Part shown: one piece after another, positions 43,111 through 54,200 of the stretch
Layout of the letters: each line of letters starts with the position of its first letter
How positions within the stretch are numbered: the stretch's first letter is position 1
Assembly (NCBI RefSeq): GCF_036370855.1
Contig: NC_088099.1
Span: forward strand, 145,841,017 to 145,905,016
DNA length: 64,000 nucleotides
Direction: 5' to 3'
DNA from: Dromaius novaehollandiae
Lineage: Eukaryota > Chordata > Aves > Casuariiformes > Dromaiidae
Notes under the pieces: model-generated
Seen by the model: the letters and a program-made list of their open reading frames with translations, nothing else
What the model was told of the DNA's origin: nothing
Databases searched by the model: none
Program-made: the position numbers and the translations under genes

Positions 43111-44150
43111 TCCTACATTTTCACCTGGTTCATGAAGATTTATACACTAATTCCCTGCATAACATTAAAATGAGAAAAAGAGTCTTCTAGCTGGGTCCAC
43201 AAGTCCTGTTTCAGAAATAAGTTATCTCAGTGTTGCTGGGTCAGATCTTACTGAGAGGACAATACATTCAGTGCTGTCATGTAAATCATTTCCTTTTGAA
43301 TACTTATGTCTAATCAACTTCAGACCTTGTTTTGGACACACTGTATGTTTCATAATCTGAAGAACTCTTTCTGATGAAATCCTTGCCTCCTGACCCCAAA
43401 ATACATCTGAACAAAATTGTCCCATCAGGAGTTCAGATAATTGCTTGGCCTTTCCTGTCAGTCATAAAACAGACCAATCCAACTTTTTTGGACATTCCCC
43501 CACACTTTAATGTGCTTTTCAAACACATTCCGAACAGCATAACAGAATAGGAATGGTGCTTTTATAAATGTGTGGTACTTTATATGCTTAAGCAAAGAAA
43601 TCAGAGACTCTCTTTGCTGGTGCCATATGTATTATTGTGTGATAAAAATTTACCAGCATGTAGTTCTGCAATTATTGTTCTTACAGCTGCATTAGTCTTA
43701 AATCTTATTTATGTGGCATGAGTTTTTTCTTTCACTGGAACTCCCAGGCTTTCCCTCTTCTTGCGCCAAAGCTTAAGAAGCCTTGAGTAGTCCAGGCACA
43801 ATTTTCAAGATCTCTCTTTCTCATCCCCAGAGCGAGTACATTTAAGAGAATTGCTTTTCTGCTCCTACACAGAAATTCCTTCTAGGTCAGCAGCAGCACG
43901 ACTCCTTGCATCTAACAAAAGTCACTTGTGGCGCATGCAGTGGGACACTAGCACGGGCGGCCGAACGAGGCTTTGCCTTGTCCGCCTGGCTACAGCAGGA
44001 CAGGAGGTGGCATCTGGGGTGCAGGGCTGTAAGTTATAACAGGCAGAAGCAGAAACCCTCAGTGGGGGTGAAGCTGCGATGTCCAGATGCTGCTGGGGGG
44101 CAGCAGGATAGGATGTGCATGTGGAAGATGTATTCTAGACTCAGCAAAAG

Positions 44151-44188
44151 CCAATGGAAGATTTTCTATTGACTTCTGATGGGGCCAT
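44151..44188. repeat. Short dispersed repeat, third copy (diverged)
   Basis: CCAATGGAAGATTTTCTATT followed by GACTTCTGATGGGGCC parallels the copies at 50174-50229 and 56171-56232 (CAATGGAAAGACTCCTATTG, then GACTGCAGAGGGC). It is the weakest of the three and lacks the ATCAGGCCC end. Confidence 0.4.
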
Positions 44189-46385
44189 AATTTTCTACCG
44201 CTAATCCTCATTCACAGACTGCCTGTGTGAGTAGGAGAGGTCCCAGAAGGAAGAGGCAGAACAGGGCCCAGAGAGATAGCAAAGATTTGCTGAAGGAAGC
44301 ACAGCATGTTCTCCTTGTGAACAGCAAGCTGCCCCATGCGGTTGGACATTGCTAAATCCTGAGCAATATGAGAAGCATTACAAATATTCAGGCATCACAG
44401 ACAAGGGTTTACCGAGATCACAGTCTCAAGCTGAAAGCCTGGGAATTCCTCAAGGAAAAGGTGTGGTCTGGGGTAGCGCATGTGAGCTGAAAGCTTTCCA
44501 AGTGTGTCTGCAGCTCTGAACATCTGATGAGAAGATTAAGTTCATGGGCAAAACACACTGTGAAAATGGAAAGCAGACTGCAACATTTACCAGTAAGTTA
44601 AAAGGAAAAAACATACATGAATGTTAGAAAAGAAAAATAATTAAAAGGATGCTCTGTATCAAGAAGAAATCTTTCCCAGGATTGGAAAATAGAGAACAGC
44701 AGGGTTCAGCTGCCACTAATGAACCTCACTGCTGTGCCTGTGTCCTCACCGAGCAAGCATAGGTGCAAAGCAGATGCACATGGTCTCACAGCCTGTTGGG
44801 ATACCAAGCCTATTTATCACCTGGTTCTTGCAGACAGATAGGTTCTGTTAGACTTAACAGTGCCTGTCTAAGATGTTAGCTTTTCAGTGGCTTGCTGGAA
44901 GTTATTTCTACCTAGCACGGGTGACAAGAATGAATGTAGCATGACTGCATCTGCTACTATTTGGAGTTTAGCACTTTACACCATCGACAAAGGGTAATCT
45001 GGAAAGGTGTGAGTGGTGTTTCTGACACTGCTGAGTAAGTGACACATATGGGATGGTTTTGAATCCAGCACAGCCTCATGCAACATGCACTCGTGGGTTC
45101 AGGAACAATACTGTAAACATTACAGAACCACTGCTGAAGCTCAGGCTGGCTTTATAATTTCACAGGGTACAACTGAGCCAGTCATCCCAGGCAGAGTTCT
45201 TGCAGTGTTTACAAGCTGTCCTTTGAGCTTCAAGGAAAAGCACAAATCTTTGGAGAGCTTATAATCTCTGTCAGGGTACCTCCAATGAAGGCCACGAGAG
45301 TCCTTTGAGTAGCTGTCACTCCCATCAGGACTACAATGCCCATGGACCAACACATGGAATTGTTTTTGCCCAAACTTTTCATAAATTCAGGACTTATGTT
45401 TTGTGTAGGAAAGTAACATTCCATTTTTCATAGCTTTGCATTTCTCCTCTTCATTATTTTGGGAAAAGCCCTTATCTCCTCACTCCCCTGCGCTGCGAGA
45501 CAGCTTTTGTGGTGTCCAGGTGGGACAGCCCGGCATTTCCACATTCCACCTTCTCCTTCCCTCACCTCGGACGCCTCTTTGTACCTGCCTCATATCTCTT
45601 GTGTCATCTCTGCTTTATCCTTGAAGTGCAAAAGGCATGCATCATACGCAGAAATCAGTCTGCAGGCTGTTCCTTTGAATGCAGAGAGGAGCATACCTCA
45701 GGTCAAAGAGATTTTTGTGGTCTCTGGACACTTCAAGGCTTTGCTCATTCAGCTCCACTCCAGGAAATATAAAAACTTTGAGTGAACTGTCCTTAAAAGG
45801 GCCCATGTGAATGTCACAAAGGCATTTCAGCAAACTAATTCAATTTTTGCGTGTTAGGATATTTCTATGTCAGAAGTGGACTTCTAACACGAAAAACAAT
45901 CACTTTAACAAATGAGTACAGTTAGGCAACTATGGGAAAACAGTTTTGCCAGGGGAAAAAAAGGACTTGTTTTACTGGGTTCACATCCTACTATTATCTG
46001 AGCTGCCTCCATAGTCCCAGGGTCAGCTGCTCAAAGGGGCAAGCGGACTTTAACACCGAGGCCTGCCAAAGCAGATCTCTCTCTCTCCTCTAAACACTCA
46101 AACCTAGCTACTGCTAGTAACATCGCTTGAGCTTAACCACTGACTGAGCACTCATACGGAGAAAGGTCTAAGCCTCCCAGGAGCCGGAAGCCGCCTTCCC
46201 CGGACCCACGTCGCCGTGCAGGGCAGAGGTGAGGAGGCTGCGGGCGTAGCTTGGGGAGCTCGCGGCGGGGACAGCAGATGGGGGCTGCCCAGGTGTGCCG
46301 GAGGCAGGTGGCCCTGCAGGTCTCCACTGCGCCAGTGCTCTGCAGGGTGGTGGACGTGCAAACACAGCGTGGCTGCGGGTTGGTC

Positions 46386-46812
46386 CATAGTCACACAGCT
46401 GATGAGGCCGGGAGGGGCCTCTGGGGTCGTCTGGCCCAAACCCCCGCTGGGACAGGTCACCTAGAGCAGGTGGCCCGGGACTGTGTCCAGTTGGGTTTGA
46501 ATATCTCCAAGGATGGAGATGCCACAACGTTTCTGGGCAGCCTGTGCCAGCGGTTAGTCACCCTCACCGCAAAGAAGGGTTTTCTGATGTTCAGGAGGAG
46601 ATTCCTGGGTTTCAGTTGTGCCCGTTGCCTCTCGTGCTGTCAGTGGGCACCACGGAGAAGAGTCTGGCTCCATCCTTTGACGCACTCCCATCACAGCATT
46701 ACACACGTGCACCAGGTGCCCCTGAGCCGTCCCTTCCCCAGGCTGCACAGTCCCAGCCTCTCCTCCTGTGAGAGATGCTCCAGCCTCTTCGTCAGCTCCG
46801 TGGCGCTTCCTG
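46386..46812 (-). mobile_element. CR1 LINE 3'-end fragment
   Basis: On the + strand this reads as a reversed CR1 3' end. It begins CATAGTCACACAGCTGATGA, corresponding to the terminal ATTCTATG-type tail region. Then come GGCCTCTGGGGTCGTCTGGC, TTTGAATATCTCCAAGGATG, GCAGCCTGTGCCAG, GTCACCCTCACCGCAAAGAA, TTTCTGATGTTCAGGAGGAG and GAGAGATGCTCCAGCCTCTT. The element is 5'-truncated near 46812, the usual outcome of incomplete reverse transcription. It looks younger than the copy at 36.5 kb, because its agreement with the bird CR1 consensus I remember is closer. Confidence 0.88.
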
Positions 46813-47120
46813 AGCGGCGCCTCCGGGGCGAAACGCCTGAAGCGAGCTGTGCCGGGAGCGCAAGGCTGCTTCCTCCCGGCCCCGCCGCTCCCCGCGCTGC
46901 GCCCTCGCGGCCCCGGCTGCAGCCCCCGCCCCGGCGGCGGCGGCAGCGGCGGCGGCGGCGGCGGCCGCGCGGTGGCGCTGTGAGCCCGGCTACGGCCCCC
47001 GCCCCGCTCCGCCGCCGGCGGTGCCCGGTCCCGGCGGCTGCAGCGGCCTTGGCCCCGCGCTGCGCCCCGGGCCCGGGGTGAACTTCTCCCCGCTCAGAGA
47101 TGCTGCGGCGAGCGAGTATC
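46790..47120. promoter_or_regulatory. Isolated CpG island with (CGG)n run
   Basis: About 330 bp of very GC- and CpG-dense sequence, with a CGG/GCG triplet run at about 46931-46970, begins where the CR1 fragment ends and drops into AT-rich DNA at about 47140. It lies 13 kb upstream of GDF6 and far from any recognised promoter. It could be the promoter of an unannotated non-coding transcript or an alternative GDF6 start. The 276- and 280-codon open frames across it on the two strands are composition artefacts. Confidence 0.45.
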
Positions 47121-47789
47121 CCGGCGTCAGCAGGGGCCGCGGTTGAAATTTTCAGTAAATTAAAATAATTTTTTTTTCCCCCCGTGAAGCCCGTGCTTCG
47201 AGCAACCACAAGGACTTTAAATGAGCATCCTGGCGTCTTGGGGCCAGACGGTGAAGTTGTCCCCTGTGCTGCCCCCCCCCCCCCGAGGGGGCACGGTGCT
47301 TCCGCCCAGCCTGGCTGCCCCACCAGTCCCTGGCTCAGCCCAAGTGCTGCCCAAGGCCGAGGGGAGCGTGGCCGTGCCCCTCGCTGCCGTGCCTCCTGAG
47401 CCCAGCTGCTGGCCGGGTGGAGGAGACGGGGCTGGCCGGGACTCTCGCAGGCGGGATGTCGTCCCTCGAGATTCCTGGCGGAAACTCCTGGAGAAACACG
47501 AGGGGAGAAGAGCCACTGCCCTGTCTCCGCCAACCTGTTGACCCATCAGCGTATGGGACTATCTTGCCCTTAAGAAAAAAACATTGGCCTGGATGGGCCT
47601 TGCATTTCTGACTGCAACATTGTATGGGCCAGTTCCTCCATAGCGCATTTGGTGTTATCCCACTAGTGTCCATGAGACGCCAATGATTTACATCAGATGA
47701 GAATATGATCCTTATTTTCAATCGAATATATATATTCCAGGACAGTTTATTTACAGGCTGCCTGGGTTTTTCACTTAGGTGCTGCTAAT

Positions 47790-47915
47790 TATTTCTGAGA
47801 GATGCACGGAAAGGCTAAGTGATTTTCCTAAGTCACCCGCTGAGGTCATAATTTGTCTTGGAGCAGAAGAAAAAGCCTTCTCACTCCCTAGTCCTTTGCA
47901 CTAACCTCTAAAATA
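47790..47915 (+). repeat. MIR-like SINE relic
   Basis: The order of segments follows the 3' half of an amniote MIR-type SINE: GAGAGATGCACGGAAAGGCT, then AAGTGATTTTCCTAAGTCAC, a short GGTCATAATTTGTC spacer, and CTAGTCCTTTGCACTAACCT (compare the MIR-family 'tcc..gctctaaccac' end). It is heavily diverged, as expected for an insertion older than birds. Confidence 0.5.
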
Positions 47916-50173
47916 CATCACCCTGATTCAGCCACAGTGGTTTGATCCTACTTTGAGCTGTTTTTCCACAGACAAGGCTGCATATGTCTCTTGGGTCTTC
48001 CTGATGATAATTTTATTGCTGGTGAGTCTGAAATCCCATCTCTGTCCACGATGCAGGCTGCATCTTCAGAGTATCATTCAACACCAGCTCACTGGTGTTC
48101 AGAGATGTTTAATACTGAAACAAGCACAGATTAGTGCATGGTTCCAATGTCTGTCTCAGGTCAGATATATTCCCCCAAATTCAGAGACCAGATCCCTGTC
48201 CCAGCTCTCAGTAGTTGCAGAGTCCAGCCAGCATTTTGTGGTCTGGCCAGGCTTTTCCTCTGCAGAGCAGAGGTATGGATATGGCGGTCTCCATCTGAAG
48301 CCACCCCTCTCCCTTCCTCAGCACCTGGACAAAGGATAGTCCGTGACATTTTCCAGCCACCAGCTGCTGATGTTTATTTTGGCCCTTTGTCTTTGAACCC
48401 TGCTACAGCTGCTTCCAAGTGACTTTCATGGGAGAAACAGAGAAAACAAGATTTAGGGCAGCCTGTAAAAGGAATTAGGAAATTGAAGGTGAAAACTTGC
48501 CATGCTGACTTTTGGTCTTTTTGCAGGGTACCATAAAGTGGTGCCTGAGCAGCCGCTTGGCACTCCGTCCTGCGTTACTCTGAGCCTCGGCGCGAGCACA
48601 CAGCGCTGAGTCCTCTGGCCGAGGCGAAGGGGCTCCCACAGGTCTCAACACTGGAGCTTAGGAGTTTGTCCAGAATTGAGCCTTTTCTCTGGAAAACCTT
48701 TCCCTTCTTCCGAGACAAGTGGGTTCTGGAGGGGCTGAAAACACAGCAAGAACAGCTGATTTTCTTCAGATATGTTGCTTCTTTTGGAGGATTCACGAGG
48801 AATTGGTAAATGAAAAGTGAAATTATTTTAATAAACAAACATTAAAATGTAACCAGTGGAACATTGACTTAAAATTTTCAAGTTAGTTCACATTTTAAGA
48901 GACATGGGAATCGCCACAAAATGAGGAAAGATGCCAGTTTGTAAGGCTGCCTTAGCAAATCCGTACAAATCAGATTGAGAGCCATCAAATTTAACTATGC
49001 TGAATAATGTTTTGTTACTCCCTGAATGAATAAGTAGTCCTCCCTCCATAGAGCTATCAAGGAGTAAGATTCCAGTAAGTTATATACAATTCTGGCCTTG
49101 TTTTCTAAACATATGCATTTATTTTTTTGGTAAGAGGCCCATTACATTTTTTGCCAATGCTCTCCTTTTCTGTAGCTCTGATAATGCTCAGGTTTTTTGA
49201 ACTATCTCAAAAGAGAGTGTTGACATCAACAAAAAGGAAGCAGTACTAGAGCAAAATATATATAATAAGGGAAAGTCCAGGCTGTGATTACATGTGATGA
49301 AATAGAAGCTGTTCTGCCAAACAGTAATGTGTTTCTATTGACCTGCCTTGGAACCTAATCCTTTTGCTGCAGAAATGCTGTGGGATTTCAGGCACAAATT
49401 AAACTTTGCAAAAAGTTGGAGCAAAATTCTGTGTCAAGTAATTAAACAGTAAGATCTGAAATTTGTATTCATGCTGGAAAAGTGCCGCTGTAATGCACAT
49501 TTCTCTGGTTTCCATTTCTTCTAATGCAGCTACTGTGGATATTGAACACCTACTGCTGTAGAACCCCGTCCCCGAAACCGGACTGTGCTGTAAGAACACA
49601 GGCAATATTTAGATTTATGGAGAAGTAAAGACAACTTCTGATACTCAGCAAAGACAGCTGAGCTGGATAAAGAGCTTGCTTGAATAAAATGAAGCTTTTC
49701 TTTTTTCTTCTTTCTTTCTTAAGCTTAACAAAAAAGAAAAATAGAAAATCCCCATTGATTGCATCCAGCTGTTAAAATTTTATGATACAGAGATCCCCAG
49801 TTGTCATGACCACTTCGTGTAGTTTAATATGCAGTCGTATTCTTTTCAGTTTCATTTTCTTCCCAAACTTTAGTTAATAAAACACCTTTCAGACAGCCTG
49901 TGCTTAGTAGTTATGGAGTGCCTGGTCTTCTTTTATAAAGAGGAGAAACGTGTGCAGCTTTCAGAACTAATTCTTATGCGCACACATGGGCCATTACCTG
50001 TGGGATACATTGGCATGTGAGGAAGTTAAACTGCAACCATAATTCCCATTAACGTTAGCGAGAGCAACGTTTGTGCGTTTCCACATGTGAAGGAGACGTG
50101 GGCTGAACAGAAGCAGCTCTTTTCTAACAACTGTGGAACAGCACTGCCATAAAAAGGTCTAACCTCAGCCCCA

Positions 50174-50229
50174 TCGAAGACTCCCCTTGACTTCAGATGG
50201 CTTTGGGCTCAGGCCCAAAATGAATAAAT
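50174..50229. repeat. Short dispersed repeat, copy 1
   Basis: CGAAGACTCCCCTTGACTTC, then AGATGGCTTTGGGCTCAGGC and CCAAAATGAATAAAT align with 56179-56232 over more than 50 bp, with roughly 80% identity by eye. The sequence resembles a small palindromic element common in sauropsid genomes (core: CATTGACTTC...TTGGATCAGGCCC). I cannot assign a family name. Confidence 0.55.
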
Positions 50230-50739
50230 CTTGCTGGACTTTGGAAGTTCAGAAGCAAACCGGCACCTCCTGAAGTATAGCACATATGTTCTTTACTTCC
50301 TCTGCTGTGAGTACATGCGCTGTTATCTGCACTGTCCGGTTTCAATCTGGCTTTTCTAGAGGACTCACGCTGTTTGACTGGCACTGATAAAATGCCCAGG
50401 GCAAAAGCAGTGCCCTCATTTTCTGTTTTCGAAGAGACTAATATTTTCACTTCACTGCCATTCACCTTCCCCTCCTCCCGTGCTGGCGTTTGGCCACGGC
50501 AGCAGCCGCACGTGCGGTGGAAGGAGGAGCAGGAGCGCGAGGGCCGGTACCCGCGCGGCGCTGGCGTGGCGAGGAGGAGCGGCGGCCCCACCACGCAGTC
50601 CTGGTTTCCAGCTCTTTGTTCTTGCGCTGGCTCCAAACTGTGCTACGGCACGCTGGCGCTTTTCTGGCTTGCTCCCAGTGCTCCTATGCATAGAAAAAAT
50701 CCTACATTAAGAAAGAACTAAGGCTGAGAGTACATATCA

Positions 50740-51250
50740 GTAGCTCACGGATCAGACTGGCTGATATAATTAATCCCAGAGCAGGCATGGCAAGCAAGGG
50801 AATCCGGTATTGAGATTAAACTGCAAAGAAATCAAAATATGTTATCGGATAGAAATTTTTCTGTTCTCCGGCTCGTGAATGCTTCCCTTTGAGCCTCGGC
50901 AGTCTTTTGTATTAAAATTGCCTTTGGGGTGTTGAAATTCGTTTGGGGAATCTATTTAATGTTACAGTTTTACGTAAAGGGTAACCACATTACTGCACTA
51001 AATATAAAGCGCTCAGAGTGACTTAAAATAAACTGGTCTGGTTTCGTAAGAGGGAGCACTGGTAAACATTTTGGTCAGCCAGTGCATTTTGCGGACAATG
51101 TTTAAGGAAACATTAGCTGTTAACATGCTTAGCTCGAGGAAGCAGTATCCTCCCCGTGCCAGTATTTATAGTGACGGTTTAATAGGAAGCCTCTGAAGAT
51201 AACATCTTACTACTTGTTTAATCATCTTTAATTCAGCAAAATAACCCACT
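50740..51250. promoter_or_regulatory. Candidate conserved non-coding block upstream of GDF6
   Basis: About 500 bp without recognisable repeats and rich in homeodomain-type sites. TAATTAATCC at about 50767-50776 contains a PITX/OTX-like TAATCC; GAGATTAAACT, GTTTAATCATC and several TTTAAT cores follow. It lies 9 kb upstream of GDF6 exon 1. The texture resembles a developmental enhancer, but conservation could not be tested. Confidence 0.3.
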
Positions 51251-54200
51251 TGCTTTGGGATGGAGGCAGAAGGCGGACGCCCCGCCTGGCGCAGGACGGG
51301 CACCCCTCGCCTCGGCGCGAGGAAGGCTCTCTGCGCCGCGCAGGGTGCCGCGGGGCCGCGCTGCCCCCTCCCACAGGCGGGCTGGCCCCTTCCCCGGGCA
51401 GCGGCAGCGGCTCCCCGCGCTGCACCAGGCTCTCGCGCTGCATCGCGGAGGGGAAAAATGGCTTGGTGTTTGAAAACAGTACTTGCAAAAACAGAGGAAG
51501 GTGAAGGGAAAGGAGCGCTTTTAGCTGGTGGGGATGTTTTCTGAGATGGAGCTGATTTCACGCAGGGCATCCCTCTGTTTATTGATCTTCTCAACGGCAG
51601 GGATAATCCAGCTGATGGCTAACCTTTTGACCTAAAAATGCTGCCAGCCAAGCCCTGTGCACTCTGTCTTTTCCTCTCCTTCCTCGATCCCAGTTCTCTT
51701 CCCCTTGGCAGTTCACTCCCTTCAGCCTAAACCCACCAAAATACAAAATAGGAAAAAAAGTGGAATTAACAGGAGAGCTGCCACCGCCACACGGTTCAGT
51801 CTGCGCCTTCCCTTCCCCTCCTAGGATGGGTGCAAGCCCTGCAGAGCAGGCACGGCCTCTGCTGAGGGACCGCACAGTGTCTGCCGCAGCACGGCTCCTT
51901 CTGATGCTAGAAGCTCAACAAGGGTCAACGTGAGTTTTGCACTTGAGCCAGGCACCTGCCAAGAGCAGGTCTCCTTTGAGAGCTTTGCGGAGGTGCTTGG
52001 TTGGCATGCTCTGCTCTGGGTCTGCGTACCGCCAGACTTGTGCTGTCCCCTGCATGGCTGCAAACGGTACTTCTCACCACGCTTCTGGTCCTCGGGGAAA
52101 CTGCTGCCGACCACCGCTGAGGTTCCTGCCCAGGAACAGCAGCAGAGCAGGTGCTGGTGGACTGCTTCCAGCTGAGTGAACATAAGGAAAAATTAAATTT
52201 TCCCTACCAGGGCAAAATTAAATAACAATGGTATGGTGGGAACCAGCCCCTGTCCTGAAGAGCTGGAAACTGAAACAAGGAATGAAGTGGAAGTAGTGGC
52301 ACAGAGGGATGGAGTGAAACTGCGGAGGTAGCATGCTCACCAATGAGATTGGTACCCACATCTTCGGCTCCCAGGCAAGCTCTTCTCCTGCATGCCGACT
52401 GCTGCTCTCTGGTCCCAGGGCAATAGTGAGATGCCTTGAAGTCTCAGCATAGGCAGGGCCTGCGAGAAAACTCAGCTGCCGGGTTCAAAATGCCTCTGCA
52501 GTGCTGAAGAGATGAGAGAGAAGCAGCGCAGATTGGTGGAGCAAGAAAAGAATAGTAAAAAAAATCAAAGAATGCAGATAAATTCCTCTGTGCTGCTAGA
52601 CCACACTGTGATGATGCAGTTCTTTGGAAGGACTCTCTCATCTTTTTTAAAAAGGAATGTGTTGTATGTCCCTGTTACTCTGTAGGCACAATGTGTGGTT
52701 GGGATCATGCGTGACAGCGAACATCATTCCATCGCTCTCGCCTGAGCAAAGCCAAAGCTGGAAGCCTTGCCTGAGATCTTCACAAAGCAAAACAAAAAGC
52801 TCCACAGTTAAACATAACTTATCAGAAGTGTAAGTAGCCCTATGTAAAATGGAAAAATGCAAGAAATGTCTGGAAATTATTTCACATTTTTTCTAAAATG
52901 AGAAGTTACTACTCATATATTGGTTCCTGCACTCATTGCACTGAAACAAGGAACTGTCCCAGACGTCTGGTCACTAAGTATTAAAGACAAAAACCAGCAT
53001 AATTCAGTCCATGAATGGAGGGCTGGATCCCACCGAGGCTGAGGTCCTTTTGTGTCCAAAAAACAGGAATTGTGGATACTCACCACTGAAGAAAAAAATG
53101 CCAAGTACCCTCTGGGGCTGGATTCACTGCTTATAGCAAGGCGTATTAAAAAGAAGACAATAAATTAAAGTGCCACCAAACTCTTCAGAATGGAGAAAGA
53201 TGAATCAAAGCAATAGCCTTTTGCTTTTAGCCCCCCAACAGCTGAAATTAGTTCTGCAGAGCTCTTCAAGCGCTGAGGAGATAAATCGGTGCCGTTCTGC
53301 AACTGGCAGCAGGGTATGCGTTATTCAGAAACAACAGGAATTGTCTGAGTTAGCAGCATAGCTGAGCAAATTATAAATGATAGTAAAACTGGTGGTTCAG
53401 TTTATATAGCTGGTGCTCTGAAACAGAAATACAGATTATGACAGGTTAATGGGGACTGTGACATTCCCTATACATGTAAATAAACACTGAATTTGAGAAC
53501 CTCTATTTTCCCAAAGCACCAGTAAATAAAAGTAGAACAGAGACCTCATGTAAAGTAACCATATGCTTATAATTACACAAACATTGTAGATCCCCTGTGT
53601 GAAATTTCACATCTTTATTGCTTCTATGTTAATGTTTACAAAGTTAGCAGTAATTTTTCAAAAGCAATTCTGATCCTAAACAGGAAAGACAATTTCCTAT
53701 ATAATTTTAATTTTCTATGCCAGAATGAACAAAATAAGAACCATTCTCATATTATAAACATCCTCACTTTCTCGTGCTTTATATGCCACAGTTTGTTTCC
53801 CCGACGATCGGGCGCGTTTTGAGGCTCAGCGAATGCACGAATGGCACCACGCTTTGCGCCCATATACTGAGTCTATAACTGTGAGCGAGAGACAATATGG
53901 TTCCAATCTGAGACAGTGACAAAAATGCAACTTGCTTGCAGAGAAGCAGCGTTACCACTGATTCATGGCAAAATAAAACACTGTGAAGAACAACAGTGTC
54001 GCATCGGGTTAGCCCTGTTACTTTTCCCAACTTTTCTTGTGAAAAGACTAGGAAACAAAGACGGAAGCAAAATGAACAGACACGTGAAAGTCCTTCACTG
54101 TAGTGCGGAGCTGCAGAAATGTCCACAGGGACAAAGCGCTTGGGACTTGCCGGCGCAGCCCTCCAGCCATGCCGCGCTGGGAGACACGCACGCTGGTTGC

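Larger units (their letters stand above)
37540..46385. other. Gene-poor intergenic DNA between the two CR1 fragments
   Basis: About 8.8 kb with no supported gene. It contains a poly(A)/(GAAA) tract at 40872-40915, a hairpin repeat at 43041-43110, a short dispersed-repeat copy at 44151-44188 and modest GC-rich patches near 38800-39060, 39530-39660 and 42640-42930. Open frames of up to 175 codons in those patches have no recognisable motifs. Confidence 0.6.
47121..50739. other. Intergenic DNA, no gene seen
   Basis: The sequence is GC-rich to about 47560, then AT-rich. It contains a hairpin-repeat half-site near 47684, a MIR-like relic at 47790-47915, and a short dispersed repeat at 50174-50229. 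A small GC-rich patch at 50480-50620 has open frames on both strands without recognisable products. Confidence 0.6.

Noticed and set aside
46251-47533. Open frames of 276 (+) and 280 (-) codons across the CR1 fragment and CpG island
   Set aside because: They mix reversed CR1 sequence with CGG-rich DNA; both strands are open because the region is stop-poor.
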